DNA of 64,000 nt from CAVTBX01 sp963733135 (GTDB lineage Bacteria; Actinomycetota; Thermoleophilia; Gaiellales; Gaiellaceae): NCBI GenBank assembly GCA_963733135.1, contig CAVTBX010000008.1:186001-250000 (forward strand), written 5' to 3'. Positions 9,146-16,816 of the stretch are shown here, in pieces (position 1 is the stretch's first letter; each line of letters opens with the position of its first letter). The notes under the pieces are model-generated. The model searched no databases, was not told the DNA's origin, and saw nothing but the letters and a program-made list of their open reading frames with translations. Made by a program: the position numbers and the translations under genes.

Positions 9146-9586
9146 GGCTCGGAGCCTAGCGACGGCCTGCACGCCTGCGTTTCTCGCGCGCCGATTGCGA
9201 GACCAAGTTGCGCTCGGCGGCGCGACGGGCAAGAGTGTCACGAGGGAGCCGGAGTCGGCCCTTAGCCGTAGGGGTAGGCCGTGGCGTTGCCGCCGTCACG
9301 TCCTTCGCGACGCCGGCTCCCTCTTCTATTGAGAGCCACGGAGAGGGCCGTTTCTTGCCCCGAGCGAGGGAAATCGCGTCTGCTTGCGGCTCCGAGCGAT
9401 TAGGCGGTTTCGGCACACGGCGGCTGGGAACAAGGTTTTCCACGCCCTGCGTCCATTCGCCGGGCGCCGGCAGCGAGGGGCGGGTTGAGACCGGGGGGTC
9501 GTGTCTCCCCGCCCTTCGCCAAGCTGCCACCGCCTGGACGAGCGGCAACCGGGCTGCGGTCTGAACCGACCGCGATTCTCGAGGCG
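9146..9586. other. intergenic stretch without recognised gene
   Basis: About 440 bases between the exporter operon and the NTF2-like gene. Frames run through both strands but their products are Arg/Pro-rich and resemble no family. A leftward frame containing NLVPSRRVPKPPNRSEPQ is the most protein-like, but it has no clear start. I see no tRNA, terminator or repeat that explains it. It could be a decayed gene. Confidence 0.4.
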
Positions 9587-9994
9587 CTAGCCCGGATGGG
9601 GAGAGGAGCCATGGACCTGTACTAGGAGCCAGCGGCCCTCGCGCCTCTCGCACACCATGCCCATGCGATAGGGATGAATCTCACGACGCTCGTCGACGGC
9701 TGCGGTCTCCGTGCCCTCCGCCAAGAGCCATCCCACAGGTCCCGCGGCAGAAACATCACGGCGATCCCATGCCCAGGAATACCTGGTAGTCCCCTGCGCG
9801 TAGTGGTCAAGAAAGGCTCTGACCTCATCGGGACCGCGAAGAAGCGATTCCTCGGACGTGACCATCACGACGTCGGCGTCCGACGCGAACAGCTGCATGA
9901 CGGCGTCGGCATCCCGGGCCACGAACCCGGAGCAGAAGCGCCGCAGGAGCTCGAGCAACGCGGCTTCCGTCTGCGCATCCGCCCTCACGACCAC
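9587..9994 (-). CDS. NTF2-like / SnoaL-like domain protein (DUF4440 type)
   Basis: A 135-residue protein with the cone-shaped NTF2 fold pattern: an N-terminal helix pair (EAALLELLRRFCSGFVARDA), DADAVMQLFASDADVVMV, then strands ending RREGRWLLVQVHGS. Family members are small enzymes or ligand-binding proteins; no function can be fixed. The GTG at 9994 is preceded by AGAAGG at a workable distance, while a nearby ATG is in another frame that stops at once. It is transcribed in the same direction as the cupin gene just upstream but with its own ribosome-binding site. Confidence 0.8.
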   Translation of the reverse strand: MVVRADAQTEAALLELLRRFCSGFVARDADAVMQLFASDADVVMVTSEESLLRGPDEVRAFLDHYAQGTTRYSWAWDRRDVSAAGPVGWLLAEGTETAAVDERREIHPYRMGMVCERREGRWLLVQVHGSSPHPG

Positions 9995-10022
9995 GCCATT
10001 CTCACCTTCTTGAAATGAGCTC

Positions 10023-10532
10023 TTAGAGCGGCTTGCCCGGGAACGTCAGATCGAAGCGTTGGATTAGCCCGGGGATGCTCTTAGGATCGACCTCAAGTCC
10101 GTACCGGGCTGCAAGGGCGGCCAACGTCGGCGGTTCGGCTCGGGTGCTGCCACCGAGCTCGACAAGTTCGGCAAAGTAACGCTCGAAACCGCCGGGCGAG
10201 ATGATTTCGATGAGCCGTGCCGGCTCGTCTCCTGCGTTCCAGAACGTGTGCCATTGGTGGCGCGGCTTGAAGATCAGATCACCGGGAGCGCCGACGACTA
10301 CTTCGTCGCCAAGCAGAGCGCCGACGCGCCCTTCGATGATGTAGCTGTACTCATCCTCTCGTGTATGACGGTGCAGTGGAGCCGCTAACGCGCGTGCCGA
10401 CATCGGGTGCTCGACCAGCGAAAAACCGCCACCGGACTCGCCGGCGTCGACCATAAAGCGCACTCCGATGCTTCCAAGGAAGCCGGCCTTGCCATCCCTC
10501 GGCCCTAAGACACGCGCCGCCTCAAGTTCCAA
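10023..10532 (-). CDS. cupin-domain protein
   Basis: A 169-residue single-cupin protein. Motif 1 is PLHRHTREDEYSYIIEG, with two His and a Glu positioned as metal ligands; motif 2 is GDLIFKPRHQWHTFWNAGDE. The start is a TTG at 10532 behind a strong AAGGAG site, since no ATG or GTG is available in frame near it. The motif layout resembles the other cupin in this window (63027-63608; both have FWNAGDE), so the two are probably distant relatives. The substrate is unknown. It lies just outside the left boundary of the proposed island. Confidence 0.82.
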   Translation of the reverse strand: MELEAARVLGPRDGKAGFLGSIGVRFMVDAGESGGGFSLVEHPMSARALAAPLHRHTREDEYSYIIEGRVGALLGDEVVVGAPGDLIFKPRHQWHTFWNAGDEPARLIEIISPGGFERYFAELVELGGSTRAEPPTLAALAARYGLEVDPKSIPGLIQRFDLTFPGKPL

Positions 10533-10580
10533 TTTTCCACCACTCCTTTTGAATCGGCACCGGCCCTCGCCGAAAGGTTC

Positions 10581-10675
10581 ACGGACTGAGCGCGGACTCC
10601 GCGTCGCGTCCCTGAAGTGATTGTCCCTGCTTAGGGCGAAAATGCGGATGAGAGGACTTGAACCTCCACGGGGTT
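10581..10675. repeat. left attachment-site repeat: copy of tRNA-Leu 3' end plus flank
   Basis: Positions 10641-10675 match 16877-16911 exactly over 35 bases. The match covers the 3' third of the tRNA-Leu gene plus two bases beyond it. The 60 bases to the left (10581-10640) also align without gaps to 16817-16876, more weakly: GGACTGAG, GGACTC, TCCCTGCT and AGG blocks are shared at the same offset of 6236. This is the arrangement left by a tyrosine integrase using a tRNA 3' end as attB. Confidence 0.8.
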
Positions 10676-10973
10676 CTCACGGCTCATGGCGGCCGGTGAC
10701 GAGTGGTGGCGGGAAGTGGCGTGATTGCAGGGAATTCTTATGCCCGCATGCTGCCGAAGCGCATGGCTCCGTCACCGCGATTTCACGGGTTTGTGTCCGG
10801 AGTGTGTCCGAGAAGTCTCTGTCGAGGGTGCTCTTCAATCCGAGGACAAGGTCACAATCGCCCTGGTGCGTTTGGAACATGGACGACTCGGGAGGGCGCA
10901 CGCCGTGGCCGCGAGCGGCTCAAGCGAGCTTAGCCACGGCCGATCGAAGTCTACACAATGCCAGGAGGAACGC
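10676..10973. other. island end, no gene recognised; possible integrase arm sites
   Basis: About 300 bases inside the left repeat. A tandem pair TGTGTCCGGAG / TGTGTCCGAG lies at about 10794-10814, similar in layout to the GTGGACTGAG / TGTGGACTC pair outside the repeats (about 10583 and 16818). Such spaced direct repeats are typical of integrase arm-binding sites. No integrase domain is readable in either strand here. Confidence 0.35.
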
Positions 10974-11420
10974 TTGAAAACCAAGATCATTCTCGCGGCG
11001 CTAACACTCGCCGCATTCATAGGCGCGTCAGGTAGTAGCGCATCCGCTGCCGACGAGAAGCTCAGGGTGAATTTGGTCACGACAGACGGCTTCTACGTGG
11101 ACAACGACCCCCAGGGGCAGTCCGGCGGAGATGTGTTCGGGTCTGAGGGATCCCTCCGGCGCCGGGGCAAGGAGGTCGGAAGCTTCTCCGCCGTTTGCGT
11201 CAGCACCTCTGCCGAGGCCGCCAAATGCAGCGCGTCGCTGGCCATTCGAAATCGGGGCAAGATTGAACTGGCGGGCGTCCTCCGCCCGCTCCGAGACCGC
11301 AACCGTCTAACGATCACCGGCGGCCGTCGCGACTTCCGCGGGACAGAAGGAAGGGCACGCCTGACCAAGCTGAACCAAGAGGGCTCGAGGCAAAGAGTGG
11401 AGCTATTCATCTGGTATTAG
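10974..11420 (+). CDS. secreted allene-oxide-cyclase-barrel-like (dirigent-type) protein
   Basis: A 148-residue exported protein. The TTG at 10974 follows a perfect AGGAGG site five bases upstream and starts a signal peptide (LKTKIILAALTLAAFIGASG ending SASA). The mature part has the eight-stranded barrel pattern of the AOC-barrel/dirigent-like family: GDVFGSEGSLRRRGKEVGSF, then RNRLTITGGRRDFRGTEG and RVELF at the end. The ITGGRxxFRGxxG block is the family signature. Bacterial members are of unknown function. It is the first gene inside the island. Confidence 0.75.
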   Translation: MKTKIILAALTLAAFIGASGSSASAADEKLRVNLVTTDGFYVDNDPQGQSGGDVFGSEGSLRRRGKEVGSFSAVCVSTSAEAAKCSASLAIRNRGKIELAGVLRPLRDRNRLTITGGRRDFRGTEGRARLTKLNQEGSRQRVELFIWY

Positions 11421-11623
11421 GGTGTGGCCCAAAAGAGTCCGAACCTAGAACCTAAGAATCATGTGCGGGGTCGGGGTGGTGAGCGCGACGTGGGGTCGGT
11501 CGCCATGCTCGCCCCCGATGCGGCAGTGAGAACGCCCCGGTTCCGCATCATCGCGATCTGACGCGGCGGCCCGGTGTCCACCCTAGTTCGGTGACCTCGT
11601 ACGTGCGATGACTGCCCGGCGCG

Positions 11624-12118
11624 TTAGTGCCGGACGAGATCGCGGATCTCGCGTGTCAACCGCGTATTCGTCTCTAGGAGCGTGTGCAGCTCCGCAGTTA
11701 GCTGCTCGATCTTGTCCTCACGCCGCAAGCTCTCCTTGAGAGTCTGCTGTCGGTGATCCTCAAGCATGGCCGCCTGCATAGCGTCGCGTTCCGCCTGGCG
11801 CGTTTGCGCGAGCAAGATGAGCGGCGCGGCGTACGCCGCTTGCAACGAGAATCCGAGGTTCAGCAGGATGAACGGGTAAGGATCCCAGTGTCGGGCGAGC
11901 GCCACTGAGTTCAGCACGATCCACACAACGACGGCAACGGTTTGCGCGATGATGTACCGCGGCGTCCCGAAGAAGCGTGCCGCGGCCTCTGCGGCTCTAC
12001 CGAACCGATCTCGTCCGAAGGGGCTATGGGTGTCAGGCACGGTCGCAGGTACGGCGCCCGCGCTGCAATACCTCCCGCACGTCGGCGTTTTTGCGGGGGA
12101 CTTGGCGGGCTGGCGCAT
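11624..12118 (-). CDS. DUF1003 membrane protein
   Basis: A 164-residue protein of the DUF1003 family. Two membrane helices (about residues 55-75 and 84-104) flank HWDPYPFILLNL, and the second runs into FSLQAAYAAPLILLAQTRQA, the strongest family signature. A C-terminal coiled coil of about 45 residues (EDKIEQLTAELHTLLETNTRL) follows. Function is unknown in the family. The ATG at 12118 is taken; an internal GTG 26 codons later would also leave the family core intact. Confidence 0.85.
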   Translation of the reverse strand: MRQPAKSPAKTPTCGRYCSAGAVPATVPDTHSPFGRDRFGRAAEAAARFFGTPRYIIAQTVAVVVWIVLNSVALARHWDPYPFILLNLGFSLQAAYAAPLILLAQTRQAERDAMQAAMLEDHRQQTLKESLRREDKIEQLTAELHTLLETNTRLTREIRDLVRH

Positions 12119-12171
12119 CTCACGCAGGCCGAGCGGGGTCGCTCATTTTCTGGTTATGCGAACATGCGTTC

Positions 12172-12585
12172 GTGACCTCGGAGGGTTCGGCCTACGCTCG
12201 CTTCCGCCGTGCGCTCGACGCTCGTGACGCCTTCGGCGCCACGACGGCCGCGCTCGAACTCCGTCACGTCGGTCTTGCCGAGGCGCTCGAACTGACCCTC
12301 ATCTACCTCGACAGCGAGCCAGCACGTTACGAGCGAGCCGCGGTTCGCTGCCACGCTCGACTCTGCAAGGACGCGCACCTTTCGCTCGACGAAGCGGCGG
12401 CCTCTCTCAGTCTCCTCGCCGCCCTCCGCGGCCGACGAGCCCACGACGCGGCCCGTTCACTAGCCGACCTCATTGGAAGCAGTCGAACGCTGCTGCCCGT
12501 CGCCAATGTACTCGGCCGATGGGCCGACCTCAGCCACGTTTCCGCGTCGCGGAAAGCGGGCACGTTTGCCGCGGCAGCGCCTTAG
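12172..12585 (+). CDS. hypothetical helical protein
   Basis: A 137-residue, nearly all-helical protein beginning at a GTG at 12172 (VTSEGSAYARFRRALDARDA). The central segment GLAEALELTLIYLDSEPARY and RAAVRCHARLCKDAH look conserved in style with uncharacterised actinobacterial proteins I have seen, but I cannot name a family. It lies 54 bp downstream of the divergent DUF1003 gene, within the island. The frame extends upstream without a better start. Confidence 0.6.
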   Translation: MTSEGSAYARFRRALDARDAFGATTAALELRHVGLAEALELTLIYLDSEPARYERAAVRCHARLCKDAHLSLDEAAASLSLLAALRGRRAHDAARSLADLIGSSRTLLPVANVLGRWADLSHVSASRKAGTFAAAAP

Positions 12586-13015
12586 AGGCGGCTACCTGAG
12601 CGCTGGCATCCGAGGGACGGGGGGACGGTGTCGTTGGGGGTGGTCCAAGTCTCCCCTCCCTCCTTTGCTACTCCGGCGCGGGCTAGGCGAGACCGCCCTA
12701 CGAGCGAGCAAGAAGGAGCGGCGGCCGAGTGAAGCGCCCGGGGGGGTTGAGGGGGCGCTTACCCATGCGGCAGGGTCCCGGCACGCCGCTCGCGCACTGC
12801 TTCGACTCAGGTCCTCGGTTTCCCCCAAGGGGTTTACCTGGGCGCCTTTGCGGGCGCGATAGATGCTCTTGCCGCGATTGCAGCGGTGATCCTTGCGGTC
12901 GGGAAGCTCGCGGACCGCCCAGCTCGGCAGCCGCGGAAAATGGTGGTCGTGGCCTGCGACGGCTCGACGCCGGTTTCGAGGTTTCTGAGGCGAGGCCGTG
13001 CGGAATTGAGGGGGT
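12586..13015. other. gap inside island with decayed coding signals
   Basis: About 430 bases without a confident gene. On the plus strand a hydrophobic stretch (LGAFAGAIDALAAIAA, VILAVGKLADRP) ends at a stop just after 13018 but has no ATG, GTG or TTG before it. On the minus strand a frame reads PRLPSWAVRELPDRKDHRC. Both may be remnants. G-runs near 12745-12755 are notable. Confidence 0.35.
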
Positions 13016-13297
13016 GTGAGTAATCGGGAGCATCGTCTCGTTGAGAACGAGAAGACGTTTCGCTCGGCGAACGAACGGCTCGCTGAGGTCGTCGAGCCGG
13101 GCGAGGAGTCCGTCATCCCTTTCTTGTGCGAGTGTGCTGATGACCTCTGCTTCGGCCGGGTTGAGGTGACGGGCACGAAGTACCGGGAGGTACGGGCCCA
13201 TGAGGATCGCTTCATAATCGTCGCAGGACACCTGCAAGCCGACGGTGAGCACGTCGTCGACACCTTTGGGCCGTACGAGCTGGTGGAAAAGGAGTAA
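13016..13297 (+). CDS. small CxC-x4-C protein, tandem paralogue 1
   Basis: A 93-residue soluble protein: a helical N-terminus (ENEKTFRSANERLAEV), then FLCECADDLC, then strands and a C-terminal VDTFGPYELVEKE. The C-E-C-x4-C motif could bind zinc or another metal, though with three cysteines only. It is clearly homologous to the next gene, whose product has the same order ENEALFREVNERI, VVCECGDRDC and FNVVEK. The two genes are one base apart. Similar short proteins occur widely in actinobacteria as hypotheticals; the function is unknown. Confidence 0.72.
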   Translation: MSNREHRLVENEKTFRSANERLAEVVEPGEESVIPFLCECADDLCFGRVEVTGTKYREVRAHEDRFIIVAGHLQADGEHVVDTFGPYELVEKE

Positions 13298-13298
13298 C

Positions 13299-13628
13299 GT
13301 GGAAGTTGTGTCTCGCGAGGAGCGGATCGCGAAGAACGAGGCCCTGTTCCGCGAGGTCAACGAGCGGATCCAGGAAGTGACGGAGGATCGTCTCCCATCC
13401 TTCGAAGTCGTCTGTGAGTGCGGCGATCGAGACTGCCACGAAACGGTGGAAGTTTCGACCGACGACTATTCACGGGTTCGAGACGAACCGACCCATTTCC
13501 TCGTAGTTCCCGGCCACGAGATCCCCGACGTTGAGACCGTCATCTCGAGTACGGAGAGCTTCAACGTAGTCGAGAAGCACATGGACGAAGAGCAGGTCGC
13601 CCGGATCACTGACCAAAACACCGACTGA
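13299..13628 (+). CDS. small CxC-x4-C protein, tandem paralogue 2
   Basis: A 109-residue homologue of the preceding protein. The GTG at 13299 follows AAGGAG of the previous gene's end by four bases; an in-frame GTG three codons later is also possible. Order: EERIAKNEALFREVNERIQEV, the VVCECGDRDCHETVEV motif, DYSRVRDEPTHFLVVPGHE, and FNVVEKHMDEEQ at the C-terminus. The PTHFLVVPGHE part parallels DRFIIVAGHLQ in paralogue 1. One base separates the genes, so they form an operon that probably arose by duplication. Confidence 0.75.
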   Translation: MEVVSREERIAKNEALFREVNERIQEVTEDRLPSFEVVCECGDRDCHETVEVSTDDYSRVRDEPTHFLVVPGHEIPDVETVISSTESFNVVEKHMDEEQVARITDQNTD

Positions 13629-13782
13629 GCAGCAGACTCGACGCTTGGTCAGTGCCGCTGGGCCGGAACGGCTCGCCGTCAACGATGTACGTGCCGCTGC
13701 CCCAGTCTTCCGCAGGGGTGCGCCCTTCGCCCAGGGGCGCTTGACCTGGCCGCCGCTCATTTTCGAGCCGGGTTCCACCCAT
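13606..13782 (-). pseudogene. short frame sharing the C-terminal tail of the HNH protein
   Basis: A 58-codon frame whose middle reads DWGSGTYIVDGEPFRP. The HNH endonuclease at 15072-15533 ends with DWGGGTLIVDGEPRP. The DNA also aligns: 13671-13707 and 15113-15149 differ at only about 7 of 37 positions. No HNH domain precedes the tail here, so this looks like the stump of a second copy. It overlaps the 3' end of the Cys-motif gene on the other strand by 23 bases. It could also be a free-standing small protein. Confidence 0.35.
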
Positions 13783-14008
13783 CGAAACGCGGGGAAGGCG
13801 AGACCCGCCAGCGCCTAGCGACTGTGGGGGTCTGCGCTGGCGTGCCCGGCTTTTCCGCCGAAGCGCTCAGCTCACTCTTGAGGAAGCAGCCGCCGCCCCC
13901 TCGCTCCTCGCAGCGCTGCGCTCACCTGACCGTCGGCGTGGCGCTTTACGTAGCTGAGCCCGTCCAGCGCCCGACTCTTACCAGGCTCCGTCTGAGGCCG
14001 CTAAGTTC

Positions 14009-14134
14009 CTACCCAGCGTTTTCTTCGCCGCTCTCTTCCATCGCTTTTTCTTTCGCGAGTGCCTCGTTCTCGGCGCTAGTTCCGTCTCCGTCTTCATCGG
14101 GCTGAACTGACCTCTGTTTGTCGCTTTCTTCCAT
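14009..14134 (-). CDS. very small acidic protein (41 aa)
   Basis: An ATG at 14134 lies behind a strong AGGAGGT ribosome-binding site with seven-base spacing, the best site in this region. The 41-residue product is hydrophilic and acidic (MEESDKQRSVQPDEDGDGTS, then AENEALAKEKAMEESGEE). No family is recognised. The strong translation signal is the main reason to believe it. A 9-bp inverted repeat downstream (13806-13814 with 13834-13842) may end its transcript. Confidence 0.55.
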   Translation of the reverse strand: MEESDKQRSVQPDEDGDGTSAENEALAKEKAMEESGEENAG

Positions 14135-14255
14135 GCTGTTACCTCCTGGAAGCGTCCCTGTCGGACTCCTTTGGACTGAGCGCCCTCTGTGAATGCTCCT
14201 CCGCGGGTGCCGCCGGTAGTGAGCTCATCGTCTTGATGTGACCCGGAACGTGAGG

Positions 14256-14292
14256 GGTGGCGGGAGCGCTACCGCAGGGCGCTCCCGCCACC
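14256..14292. terminator. strong 14-bp hairpin
   Basis: GGTGGCGGGAGCGC at 14256-14269 pairs perfectly with its complement at 14279-14292, with a 9-base loop. It lies 11 bases beyond the stop of the membrane-protein gene at 14303 and probably terminates that leftward transcript. No T-run follows. Confidence 0.7.
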
Positions 14293-14302
14293 GTTCGCCT
14301 GT

Positions 14303-14641
14303 CTAGTCGTCGCGGCCGGGCAGGTCGTCTCGATCGGCCCAATACGGCTCCCGGCTCCCTGCCTTCGCAAGCCCGCGGCTCACCATGTAGCCGACGGCGA
14401 CGATCGCGATGTACAGCCAGGCGCGTACGGCCGGGAACGCATCCTGCGCGTCGCTCGCCGTGCCCTCGCCCTGACCCACGAGGGCGGAGGCGATCAGGAT
14501 CCCGACGATGACAGCGACCATCGCCCAGAACTCCGTGGTCTTGAAGGCGTGCTTAGTCTCGGTGCTCAACCGCGCCACCACGCCGCCATTTCCACGGGAG
14601 CCGGTCATTCCGGCACGGCCACGCTCAGTGTTTACAGCCAC
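14303..14641 (-). CDS. small two-helix membrane protein
   Basis: A 112-residue protein with two membrane helices (AMVAVIVGILIASALV and AWLYIAIVAVGYMVSRGLA). The juxtamembrane ETKHAFKTTEFWAMV and the C-terminal SRGLAKAGSREPYWA match a widespread uncharacterised actinobacterial family in my memory. The GTG at 14641 (VAVNTERGRAG) has GGAAAGGGG just upstream; a GTG six codons earlier is also possible. A strong hairpin follows the stop. Confidence 0.68.
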   Translation of the reverse strand: MAVNTERGRAGMTGSRGNGGVVARLSTETKHAFKTTEFWAMVAVIVGILIASALVGQGEGTASDAQDAFPAVRAWLYIAIVAVGYMVSRGLAKAGSREPYWADRDDLPGRDD

Positions 14642-14813
14642 ATAGACCCCTTTCCTCACTCACCCCCTTATTGGGGAGAGAGTTCGGACATCACCACAAA
14701 CTCATGCGCCTAAACCACCACATGGGCATTAGCGACCGTACGCCACCTCCAGGTCAACCTGGCGCCGCTCCTTCAAGAGAAAGCGGGCCGAACGTCCTCG
14801 CGGAGACGTATGC

Positions 14814-15062
14814 CTAAAGACCGAAAGTTCGCCTTCGACGGCGCTCGGCGAAGATGCTCTCGAAGCGAGCGCGTCCCTCGTAGTACTCGATGAGGTCCTT
14901 CACAGCGAGGTGGCGTGCAAGCGCGGCTTTCTCGCCGCGCAGGAGCGCGGCGGCGGCTTGCCTGCGCAGATCACGGAGGATTTGTAGGCAAGCTTCTCGT
15001 TCTTCATGCGACCCGTCGAACATTGCGGCTGGGCCTGTACCCGTCGCGACGTCTGCTAACAC
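14814..15062 (-). CDS. hypothetical small helical protein
   Basis: An 82-residue, charged, helical protein (EEREACLQILRDLRRQAAAA and KDLIEYYEGRARFESIFAER). The GTG start at 15062 lies nine bases after the stop of the HNH gene, so it is probably the last gene of the leftward unit 15772-14814. An internal ATG (MFDGSHEERE) is an alternative start. No family is recognised. Confidence 0.5.
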   Translation of the reverse strand: MLADVATGTGPAAMFDGSHEEREACLQILRDLRRQAAAALLRGEKAALARHLAVKDLIEYYEGRARFESIFAERRRRRTFGL

Positions 15063-15071
15063 ACCGGTTGA

Positions 15072-15533
15072 TCATCGCGATACGCCGGCGGGATTTGAGC
15101 CGCCCGGCCGCGGCTCGCCGTCGACGATGAGCGTCCCGCCACCCCAGTCCCGAGACCACAGCCGACCATCCGGACCAACCCAATATTCATGCGGCTTCTC
15201 CGGCTTCTCTCCCGACCTTTCCGACTCGGGGAGGGAAATGTCCGCCGGGCGGAAGGTGGATGGCCCAGCCGCAAAAAGCTGGCGGCTGTCGTTGTCGGCT
15301 GCGCGGTGACATGACCGGCAGAGGACCTCGAGGTTGTTGGGGTCGTAGGGGGCGCCGCCGTCTTTGAGGGCGACGATGTGGTGGACGTCGAGGCTTCGGT
15401 TGCCGCCGCAGCGTTCGCAGATGCGGCCGATACGGATGAGGGTCCGGCTACGCGTGTCCTTCCAGCGCTTCGTGCCGTACAGCCTGCGCCATGGTTCCTT
15501 GGCGAGACGCTGCCGTGTCTTGGCGCTCGTCAC
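15072..15533 (-). CDS. HNH endonuclease
   Basis: A 153-residue nuclease of the phage-type HNH family. The zinc-binding cysteines CERCGG and CRSCH flank the nuclease core LDVHHIVALKDGG, ending in NNLEVLCRSCH. These give the His-Asn-His beta-beta-alpha fold. The C-terminal tail after residue 95 (EYWVGPDGRLWSRDWGGGT) is not part of the nuclease domain and recurs in part at 13606-13782. HNH proteins of this size are common next to phage packaging genes or in mobile elements, which fits the island. Its start overlaps the upstream gene by four bases. Confidence 0.85.
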   Translation of the reverse strand: MTSAKTRQRLAKEPWRRLYGTKRWKDTRSRTLIRIGRICERCGGNRSLDVHHIVALKDGGAPYDPNNLEVLCRSCHRAADNDSRQLFAAGPSTFRPADISLPESERSGEKPEKPHEYWVGPDGRLWSRDWGGGTLIVDGEPRPGGSNPAGVSR

Positions 15534-15772
15534 GAGGCGCTCCCCAAGAAGACGACGCCTACCGGTTCCGCGTCGTCGTCATACCGGTGGACGCCGAACG
15601 CCTTTCGGAGTTGTCGTTCAAGTCGGTCGAGGTCGCGGGGCGGCATCTTCCGGAGTCGGCCGTAGTGCGCACGGCAGACGAGGATGACGGCGATTTCTTC
15701 ATTGTCGTGCAGGCCGACCTGGGCGGTCGGCCCGGAGCAGGTGGAGAGGGGTGAGTGGCAGCGACCTCGCAC
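15530..15772 (-). CDS. small protein with Cys/His pairs (possible zinc finger)
   Basis: An 80-residue product from a GTG at 15772. CHSPLSTC near the N-terminus and VCRAHYGRLRKM near residue 32 could form a Cys/His zinc site. The helical DLDRLERQLRKAFGV follows. Its TGA overlaps the ATG of the HNH gene by four bases, indicating translational coupling and making it a likely partner or regulator of the nuclease. No family is recognised. Confidence 0.5.
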   Translation of the reverse strand: MRGRCHSPLSTCSGPTAQVGLHDNEEIAVILVCRAHYGRLRKMPPRDLDRLERQLRKAFGVHRYDDDAEPVGVVFLGSAS

Positions 15773-15838
15773 GCGCTACAGCCTACGGGCGTCTCTCTCC
15801 GTACGACCGCGGTCTGCACGGACGCTCACCGGTCGGGT

Positions 15839-16093
15839 TCAAGGATCCGCAGTGACCAGTTCCGGATCGATGCGGTCGAAGCACTCCGCTAGCCGCTGGC
15901 GCAGCCGCCCGGTGACGCAGCCTGCCGCGGACTGGGATCCACGCATCACCGACACGGCCGACGGCTTCGTCTTCCGACCACGGCCAGAGGCGGCGTATGG
16001 CGGCGCGCGAGGAGCTATCCGCTCACACGTGAACGGCAGCCGCCGAGGGCCGTCGGTCTCGAGCACCGTCGTGTCTGCGACTGCACGCGGCAC
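15839..16093 (-). CDS. doubtful hypothetical protein
   Basis: An 84-codon frame from a GTG at 16093. The same frame stays open upstream with protein-like text (TQCWTLPAIADDAQV) but lacks a start there, so the gene may be truncated. The C-terminal RLRQRLAECFDRIDPELV looks helical. No family is recognised and no ribosome-binding site stands out. The stretch 16094-16384 between this and the next gene holds only a 29-codon plus-strand frame (16181-16270) of low credibility. Confidence 0.28.
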   Translation of the reverse strand: MPRAVADTTVLETDGPRRLPFTCERIAPRAPPYAASGRGRKTKPSAVSVMRGSQSAAGCVTGRLRQRLAECFDRIDPELVTADP

Positions 16094-16384
16094 CTGCGCG
16101 TCGTCGGCGATCGCCGGGAGCGTCCAGCACTGCGTATCTCGCCGGACATGAGGACGACGCCGTGGGCTGGTAGGCGCACTATGGGCGCGTGCGTAGGCGA
16201 CACCGAGGACGACCTGCGCGGCCTACTCGACGACCTCGACGAAGCGCCCGAGCGGCGCGTACTCAGCTGAACTGACTTCGCTCGATTGCAGCAACAGCCT
16301 CTCGTAAAGCCTCCATCTGATCGCCAAGCGCCGTCGCGACGTTGAGGATTGCATCATTCCGGTGAGCAGGGGCGGCGCCAGTGT

Positions 16385-16687
16385 TCAGCGCACGGCGAGC
16401 TTAGGTCGGACAGCGAGCGTCACGTCAGCAACCTCGTAGTCGACCTCACCACCCTCGACCTGGTAGGCGCTGGCGATAGAGCTTCCCAGCTCGGAGGTTC
16501 GAAAGGCAGCGAGCGCATCCTCGTCCTCCCAAACATAAACAGCTCCGAACTCACCTGTTCGATAGCGCAGGTAGAGCTTCTCGATCAGGCCAGGCACGCG
16601 CTCGTAGGCATCCGCTCTGGCCTCGAACTTCGCCTGCACCTCTTCGTCGGACAACGCCGACTTGAAGCGAACCAACGAGATGACCAC
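16385..16687 (-). CDS. antibiotic-biosynthesis-monooxygenase-like (ABM fold) protein
   Basis: A 100-residue protein with the dimeric alpha-beta barrel pattern. VVISLVRFKSALSDEEVQAK is strand-helix, YERVPGLIEKLYLRYRTGEF contains the typical PGL-x-KLY turn, and FGAVYVWEDEDALAAFRTSE is the Y-x-W-ED/E signature of the YdhR/ABM group. These proteins are small heme-free oxygenases or of unknown function. The start is a GTG at 16687. It is the gene nearest the tRNA inside the island. Confidence 0.72.
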   Translation of the reverse strand: MVISLVRFKSALSDEEVQAKFEARADAYERVPGLIEKLYLRYRTGEFGAVYVWEDEDALAAFRTSELGSSIASAYQVEGGEVDYEVADVTLAVRPKLAVR

Positions 16688-16816
16688 GCCGTGAAGCGTA
16701 ACGGCTGAGAATGGAATGTGAATCCCTGGTTCGCCGGGCTCAACCCAGCGAACCGGGACGACCTGATCGCCGGAAGGCAGCGAACATCTCGACGGAACGC
16801 CACCTCCGAGGTGTTT

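Noticed and set aside
9156..9653. A leftward 165-codon frame before the exporter operon, partly protein-like
   Set aside because: No convincing start, no family, and its upstream part overlaps the NTF2-like gene in another frame. Left as unexplained gap.
12838..13018. A hydrophobic plus-strand segment that could be a small membrane protein
   Set aside because: No start codon in frame before the hydrophobic part. Kept only as a possible remnant in the gap note.
12698..13360. A 220-codon minus-strand frame across the two Cys-motif genes
   Set aside because: The plus-strand pair shows internal homology, a shared motif and a good ribosome-binding site. The minus frame has none of these.
13824..14105. 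A 93-codon plus-strand frame rich in Ser and Pro
   Set aside because: It overlaps the minus-strand 41-residue gene, which has a far better ribosome-binding site, and its composition is that of an antisense frame.
16181..16270. A 29-codon plus-strand frame with an acidic product
   Set aside because: Very short, no ribosome-binding site, no homologue recognised.
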